Assembly (NCBI GenBank): GCA_946887295.1
Contig: CAMPKP010000140.1
Location: 1-8,905, forward strand
Origin: an uncultured Gemmatimonadota bacterium
Lineage (GTDB): Bacteria; Gemmatimonadota; Gemmatimonadetes; Gemmatimonadales; GWC2-71-9
Direction: 5' to 3'
Length of the DNA stretch: 8,905 bases
Shown: one piece after another, positions 4,803-8,905 of the stretch
Layout: each line of letters starts with the position of its first letter
Position numbering within the stretch: the stretch's first letter is position 1
Made by a program: the position numbers and the translations under genes
The notes under the pieces: model-generated
The model's input: the letters and a program-made list of their open reading frames with translations, nothing else
What the model was told of the DNA's origin: nothing
Database searches by the model: none

Positions 4803-6929
4803 ATGCACCGACTGGTCACCGCCTTCGCTCTCGTCATCGCCGTGCCCGCGTACGCCCAGGAGCCGGCAGCGGGAGATACCACCCGACGGGACACCACCGG
4901 GGTCACCCAGCTCCCCGAGCTGGAAGTCACCGTCACCCGCAGCCCCGAGACGCTGGCGCGGGTGCCTTTCGCCGTCGGGGTGCTGGACCGGGACGACCTG
5001 GTCCGCGGCCAGCCGACGCTCGGAATCGACGAAGCCCTGAACAACCTGCCGGGGGTGGTCGTCTCCAACCGCTACAACTTCTCGCTGGACCAGCGGATCT
5101 CCATCCGCGGCTTCGGCAGCCGCTCGAACTTCGGAGTCCGCGGGCTGAAGATCCTGGTGGACGGCATCCCGCAGACGCTTCCGGACGGCCAGAGCCAGCT
5201 CACCAACGTGGATTTCGCCGATCTGGACCGCGCCGAGGTGCTGCGTGGCGCCAGCTCCTCACTCTACGGCAACGCGTCCGGCGGGGTCATCGCCTTCCAG
5301 ACGGAAGGCGCGGCGCCGGGACCGTTCGCCCAGCGCGTGCGGCTCCAGGGCGGCGACGGCAAGCGGCCCGGAGACGGCTTCTACAAGTGGCAGAGCTGGA
5401 CGTCGGCCCGCTCGGGCGACGTGAGCGGCACCCTCTCGGTGTCGCAGTTCAAGGCCGACGGCTTCCGGCAGCACAGCGCCGCGGAATTCCGTCAGCTGAA
5501 CGCCGGCGCGGACTGGGTGGTGAGCGGCTCCACCCTCGCGACGATGCGGCTGAGCCTCGCGGACAACCCGGAAGCGCAGAACCCCGGGGCGCTGACCAGG
5601 GCCGAGTATCTGGCGAACGCCGACTCCGCCGCGGCCAACAACATCCGGCGGGGCGCCGACAAGGACGTACAGCAGCATCAGCTCTCCCTCGGCGTCAAGC
5701 ATTTCGACGCGGCGGGGAACGAGTACGACGTGACGGTGTTCGGGCTGATCCGCGACCTCGAGAACCCCCTGGCCGCGCCACCCGACGTGGGTGGCGGCCC
5801 CACCAACGGGACCTACGTTCGCATCGACCGCGCCGTCGGCGGCTTCCGTGCCACGGGAGTGCACGCCCTCGGCGCGGCGGAGGAGTCGCCCCGCCTCACC
5901 GCGGGGTTCGACCTGCAGCGGATGCGCGACGATCGGGAGAACCTGGTGTCCGACGCCGGCGTGCCCACCGGCGTCATCTTCCTGGATCAGCGGGAGAAGG
6001 TGACCGAGTTCGGCCCCTTCGCGCAGGTGCAGTGGGCCCCGAACGAGCGGCTGCTCGTGAGCGGCGGGGCCCGCGTCGACGTGGTCAACTTCGATCTGGC
6101 GGACCGCTTCCTGGCCGACGGCGACGACAGCGGCGACCGGACCATGTCCGCGCTGAGCGGCAACATCGGGGCGAGCTGGTCGTTCGATCAGCGGTTCGTG
6201 CCCTACGTCAACGTCTCCACCTCATTCGAGACCCCCACCACCACCGAGCTGGTGAACCAGCCCGACGGCTCCGGCGGATTCAACACCGAGCTCGGTCCGC
6301 AGCGCGCGGTCAACTACGAGGTCGGCGCGCGCGGACAGCCGATCCCCCAGGTGACCTACTCGGTGGCCGTGTTCCTCGGCCGGGTGAGCGACGCCATCGT
6401 GCAGCAGGAGGAAGTCGGAGGCCGCGCGTTCTTCCGCAACGCCCAGAAGACCCACAACGACGGCGCCGAGGTCGGGCTCACCGTCTCGCCGGTCTCGCGA
6501 GTCACGCTCAGCGCCGCCTACACCTTCGCGCACTATCGGTTCGTGGAGGAGCCCGACGTCCGCGGGCTCGACGGCAACCGGCTGCCGGGAGTGCCCGAGC
6601 ACTTCTGGCGCTTCGGCTTGCGCACCGCTCTCGCCGCCGGGCTGTACCTGGACGCCGACCACACCCTGAGCTCGTCGGTGGCCTCCGACGACGCCAACAC
6701 GTCGGCCGGGCTGGTGGACAGCTGGGGCGCGGGCGTCACCAACCTGCGGGTGGGCTGGCAGGGCGACGTCGGCGCGGTACAGCTGTCGCCGTTCCTCGGC
6801 GTGAACAACCTGTGGGACCGCCGGTACATCGGGTCCGTGACGCTGAACGGCATATTCGGCCGGGTACTCGAGCCGGCGCCGCGGCGGGTGCTCTATCTCG
6901 GAACGGAGCTCGGCTACCGGGGGCAGTAG
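4803..6929 (+). CDS. TonB-dependent outer-membrane receptor
   Basis: This 708-residue protein is an outer-membrane active transporter driven by TonB-ExbBD, of the kind that imports iron complexes, vitamins or other scarce ligands. It has a signal peptide (MHRLVTAFALVIAVPAYA, cleavage after Ala18 before QE). A TonB-box-like LEVTVTR sits at 40-46. The plug domain covers about 48-168, with ISIRGFGSRSNFGVRG (99-114), VDGIPQTLPDGQ (119-130), AEVLRGASSSLYGNASGGVI (144-163). The rest is a beta-barrel with the family block SFETPTTTEL followed by NYEVGARG, and a late NNLWDRRYIGS block. I see no cysteine. The C-terminus ends in GYRGQ rather than the usual final aromatic residue of barrel proteins, which is mildly unusual. 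The length is normal for the family. It is transcribed away from the operon containing the Fur homologue, which would suit metal control, but the substrate cannot be read from the sequence. Confidence 0.95.
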   Translation: MHRLVTAFALVIAVPAYAQEPAAGDTTRRDTTGVTQLPELEVTVTRSPETLARVPFAVGVLDRDDLVRGQPTLGIDEALNNLPGVVVSNRYNFSLDQRISIRGFGSRSNFGVRGLKILVDGIPQTLPDGQSQLTNVDFADLDRAEVLRGASSSLYGNASGGVIAFQTEGAAPGPFAQRVRLQGGDGKRPGDGFYKWQSWTSARSGDVSGTLSVSQFKADGFRQHSAAEFRQLNAGADWVVSGSTLATMRLSLADNPEAQNPGALTRAEYLANADSAAANNIRRGADKDVQQHQLSLGVKHFDAAGNEYDVTVFGLIRDLENPLAAPPDVGGGPTNGTYVRIDRAVGGFRATGVHALGAAEESPRLTAGFDLQRMRDDRENLVSDAGVPTGVIFLDQREKVTEFGPFAQVQWAPNERLLVSGGARVDVVNFDLADRFLADGDDSGDRTMSALSGNIGASWSFDQRFVPYVNVSTSFETPTTTELVNQPDGSGGFNTELGPQRAVNYEVGARGQPIPQVTYSVAVFLGRVSDAIVQQEEVGGRAFFRNAQKTHNDGAEVGLTVSPVSRVTLSAAYTFAHYRFVEEPDVRGLDGNRLPGVPEHFWRFGLRTALAAGLYLDADHTLSSSVASDDANTSAGLVDSWGAGVTNLRVGWQGDVGAVQLSPFLGVNNLWDRRYIGSVTLNGIFGRVLEPAPRRVLYLGTELGYRGQ

Positions 6930-6945
6930 GGGAGCGGAAAGAGAC

Positions 6946-6970
6946 GCCTGGCGCTGCCTCGACAGCGGGC
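6946..6970. terminator. Weak hairpin between converging TonB receptor gene and priA
   Basis: CGCTG (6952-6956) pairs with CAGCG (6963-6967) around a 6-base loop, and GCC (6946-6948) with GGC (6968-6970) could extend the stem across a 3-base bulge. It lies in the 40-base gap between the two stops and could serve both strands, but there is no T-run on either side, so factor-independent termination is doubtful. Confidence 0.2.
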
Positions 6971-8905
6971 TACAGCAGCGACACCGGGTCCCGGTCGATC
7001 ACCACCCGGGTCTTCCCCGGTCCCGCCAGGCGTCGAGCGGCGTAGCGCACGATCCGCCCCAGCACCGCCGACTGTCCCTTCAGCAGCACGTGCCAGCGCC
7101 AGCGATCCTTGATCCGCGCCAGCGGACAGGGGGCCGGGCCCAGCACCGTCACCGGCAGCCCGTGCCGCGACACCAGGGTATTGCACCAGTCCGCCACCTC
7201 CGCGGCGCGGTCGGCCGTGTCGGACTCGCCCTCGCCGGACACGATCAGATTCACCAGATGCAGCTCGGGCGGGTACGGCGGCGATCGGCGGAGCCGGAGC
7301 TCCTCCTGGAGAAACCCCTCGGCATCGTGCCGGGCGGCCCACACCAGCGCGTGGTGCGACGGATGGCGGGTCTGGACCACGACGCGCCCGCCCTTCGGCC
7401 CCCGCCCCGCCCTGCCCGCAACCTGAGCCAGCAGCTGAAAGGTGCGCTCCGCCGACCGGAAGTCCGGGAGATAGAGCCCGGTGTCCGCGTCCACCACCCC
7501 CACCAGCGTGACGTTGGGGAAGTCGAGCCCCTTGGCGATCATCTGCGTGCCGATCAGGAGGTCGACCTCGCCCCGCTCGACGGCGCCGAGAATCCGCTGA
7601 TGCGACCACTTGGTGCTGGTGGTGTCGAGGTCCATCCTCGCCATCCGTGAGCGGGGATACCGCTCGGCCAGGAATTGCTCCAGCTGCTGGGTCCCCACGC
7701 CACGCATCTGCTGCACCGGGTTGGCGCAGGCCCGGCAGGTGTACGGCAGCGCCTCCTCGTGGCCGCAGTAGTGGCACCGCAGCGCGGGTGGGGTGCGATG
7801 CACGGTCAGCGAGATGGTGCAGCGCGGGCACTGCCACACCTCGCCGCAGTCGGGACATTGGAGGAACGACGCGTATCCCCGCCGGTTGAGCAGCAGGAGC
7901 ACCTGCTCCCCGCGCGCGTGGGCCTCCGTGATCGCGGCGTCCAGCGCCTCCGACCAGGCGAGCGATCCGGTGCCGGCGACCTTCGGGGCGACCCGGAGAT
8001 CCACGATCTCCACCGGCGGCATGGGTCGGGAGCCGATGCGCTCGGGGAGGCGGAGCAGCCGGAGCCTGTCCCCCGCGAGCGCCATGGATTCGAGCGACGG
8101 GGTGGCGCTGCCCAGCACCAGCGTGGCGCCCTCGATCCTGGCGCGCACCGCCGCGACGTCGCGGGTGAGATAGCGCGGCGCCTCTCCGTTCTTGTAGCTC
8201 GCCTCGTGCTCCTCGTCCACCACGATGATGCCGAGATTCGCCACCGGGGCGAAGACCGCCGACCGCGCGCCGACGGCGACGCGCCGCTCGCCCCGCCGCA
8301 GCAGGCGCCAGGCGTCGGCCCGCTCGCCGTCGGAGAGCGCGCTGTGGAGCACCGCCACGTCGTCGCCGAAGGCGCCGCGCAGGCGGCTCACCGTCTGGGG
8401 CGTGAGCCCGATCTCCGGCACCAGCACGATGGCACCCTGCCCCCGCGCCAGCGCGCGCTTCACCGCCTCGAGGTAGACCAGGGTCTTGCCGCTTCCGGTC
8501 ACGCCGAACAGAAGCGCGACGTCGCCGGGCGCGAGCGACTCGATCGCGGCGAGGGCGGCTCGCTGAGCCTCGGTCAGGGTCTCCGGCATCGGGGTGCCCG
8601 GCGAATCGCCGAAGGGGTCGCGCACCCGCTCCTGGGTGGTGATGCCGGCGAGACCCTGGCTCACCAGCCCCCGGATCACGGTCTCGCCGAAACCGAGCTG
8701 CTCGACGACGTGCCGCACCTGCGCGCTTCCGCCCAGGGATTCGAGCGCCTCGTACAGCTCGCGGCGGCGCGCCCGGCGCTTGAAGAGCTCCGCGCGCTCG
8801 AGCAGTGTCGGCGGCTCGCCCTGGAGCGCGACCACGCGCTCCGTCGCCATGGAGCCGCCGGTGTCGGGAGACTCGACCCTGAGCGCCACCGCGCCGACCG
8901 CGGCG
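6970..8905 (-). CDS. priA: Primosomal replication-restart helicase PriA, N-terminus cut off by window edge
   Basis: PriA is the 3'-to-5' DNA helicase that recognises stalled forks and starts reloading of the replicative helicase. About 644 residues are present and the frame is open to the window end; the N-terminal 3'-end-binding domain is missing, so GTG 8889 is not a true start. Numbering from 8889, a winged-helix region (LLERAELFKRRARRRELYEAL, about 29-49) comes first. Then come Walker A GVTGSGKT (119-126), Walker B DEEH (215-218) and GSATP (250-254). The zinc region has all eight cysteines: C335/C338, C344/C347, C362/C365, C375/C378. The second helicase lobe carries IGTQMIAKGLDFPNVTLVGVVDADTGLYLPDFRSAERTFQLL and QVAGRAGRG (479-487), followed by the C-terminal domain and stop at 6970. 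No key residue is missing. It converges on the TonB receptor gene and looks functionally unrelated to it. Confidence 0.97.
   Translation of the reverse strand, partial: AAVGAVALRVESPDTGGSMATERVVALQGEPPTLLERAELFKRRARRRELYEALESLGGSAQVRHVVEQLGFGETVIRGLVSQGLAGITTQERVRDPFGDSPGTPMPETLTEAQRAALAAIESLAPGDVALLFGVTGSGKTLVYLEAVKRALARGQGAIVLVPEIGLTPQTVSRLRGAFGDDVAVLHSALSDGERADAWRLLRRGERRVAVGARSAVFAPVANLGIIVVDEEHEASYKNGEAPRYLTRDVAAVRARIEGATLVLGSATPSLESMALAGDRLRLLRLPERIGSRPMPPVEIVDLRVAPKVAGTGSLAWSEALDAAITEAHARGEQVLLLLNRRGYASFLQCPDCGEVWQCPRCTISLTVHRTPPALRCHYCGHEEALPYTCRACANPVQQMRGVGTQQLEQFLAERYPRSRMARMDLDTTSTKWSHQRILGAVERGEVDLLIGTQMIAKGLDFPNVTLVGVVDADTGLYLPDFRSAERTFQLLAQVAGRAGRGPKGGRVVVQTRHPSHHALVWAARHDAEGFLQEELRLRRSPPYPPELHLVNLIVSGEGESDTADRAAEVADWCNTLVSRHGLPVTVLGPAPCPLARIKDRWRWHVLLKGQSAVLGRIVRYAARRLAGPGKTRVVIDRDPVSLL

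Noticed and set aside
5387..7045. 552-codon open frame on the plus strand overlapping the TonB receptor gene
   Set aside because: It is Arg/Gly/Pro-rich with no domain motifs and lies in a shifted frame over a receptor with clear family motifs; long shadow frames are expected at this G+C.
6914..7858. 314-codon minus-strand frame over priA
   Set aside because: Out of frame with all PriA motifs and low-complexity in composition; shadow.

Overview
The window is about 70% G+C by eye, densely coded, and reads as chromosomal DNA of a Gram-negative (diderm) bacterium: it carries a TonB-dependent outer-membrane receptor and exported proteins. Gene style (GTG starts, 4-base start/stop overlaps, very high third-position G+C) and content would fit Gemmatimonadota or a similar high-GC diderm phylum. 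That placement is inference; there is no rRNA or other decisive marker here. I see no tRNA, rRNA, CRISPR array, insertion sequence, integrase or phage gene.

Layout. (1) Bases 1-1428, plus strand: the 3' part of an ABC exporter half-transporter, cut by the window edge, followed by (2) a secreted CAP/SCP-domain protein whose GTG start lies inside the end of the ABC gene. (3) Bases 4711-2046, minus strand: a tight four-gene operon in which every junction overlaps. Its order is a LOR/SDH-domain protein (TIGR00300-like, related to archaeal ornithine cyclodeaminase), an unrecognised 128-residue protein, a Fur-family metalloregulator, and a CcdA-type thiol-disulfide membrane protein. The CAP and ccdA genes converge with only 4 bases between them. 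(4) A 91-base divergent promoter region. (5) Bases 4803-6929, plus strand: a complete TonB-dependent receptor. (6) Bases 6970-8905, minus strand: PriA primosomal helicase, lacking its N-terminus because the window ends.

How the genes may fit together. Within the operon, one transcript probably co-produces an amino-acid-metabolism-type enzyme, a small unknown protein, an iron/zinc/peroxide-type regulator and a membrane electron carrier for periplasmic thiols. A TonB receptor reads away from the same promoter region, so the Fur homologue could control both directions, but I found no convincing Fur-box palindrome there. priA and the ABC/CAP pair look unrelated to this unit.

Most of the window is ordinary housekeeping and envelope biology. 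The part most worth a second look is the LOR/SDH - unknown - Fur - CcdA operon, with its possibly leaderless promoter. I do not see strong evidence of a new defence or mobile system.
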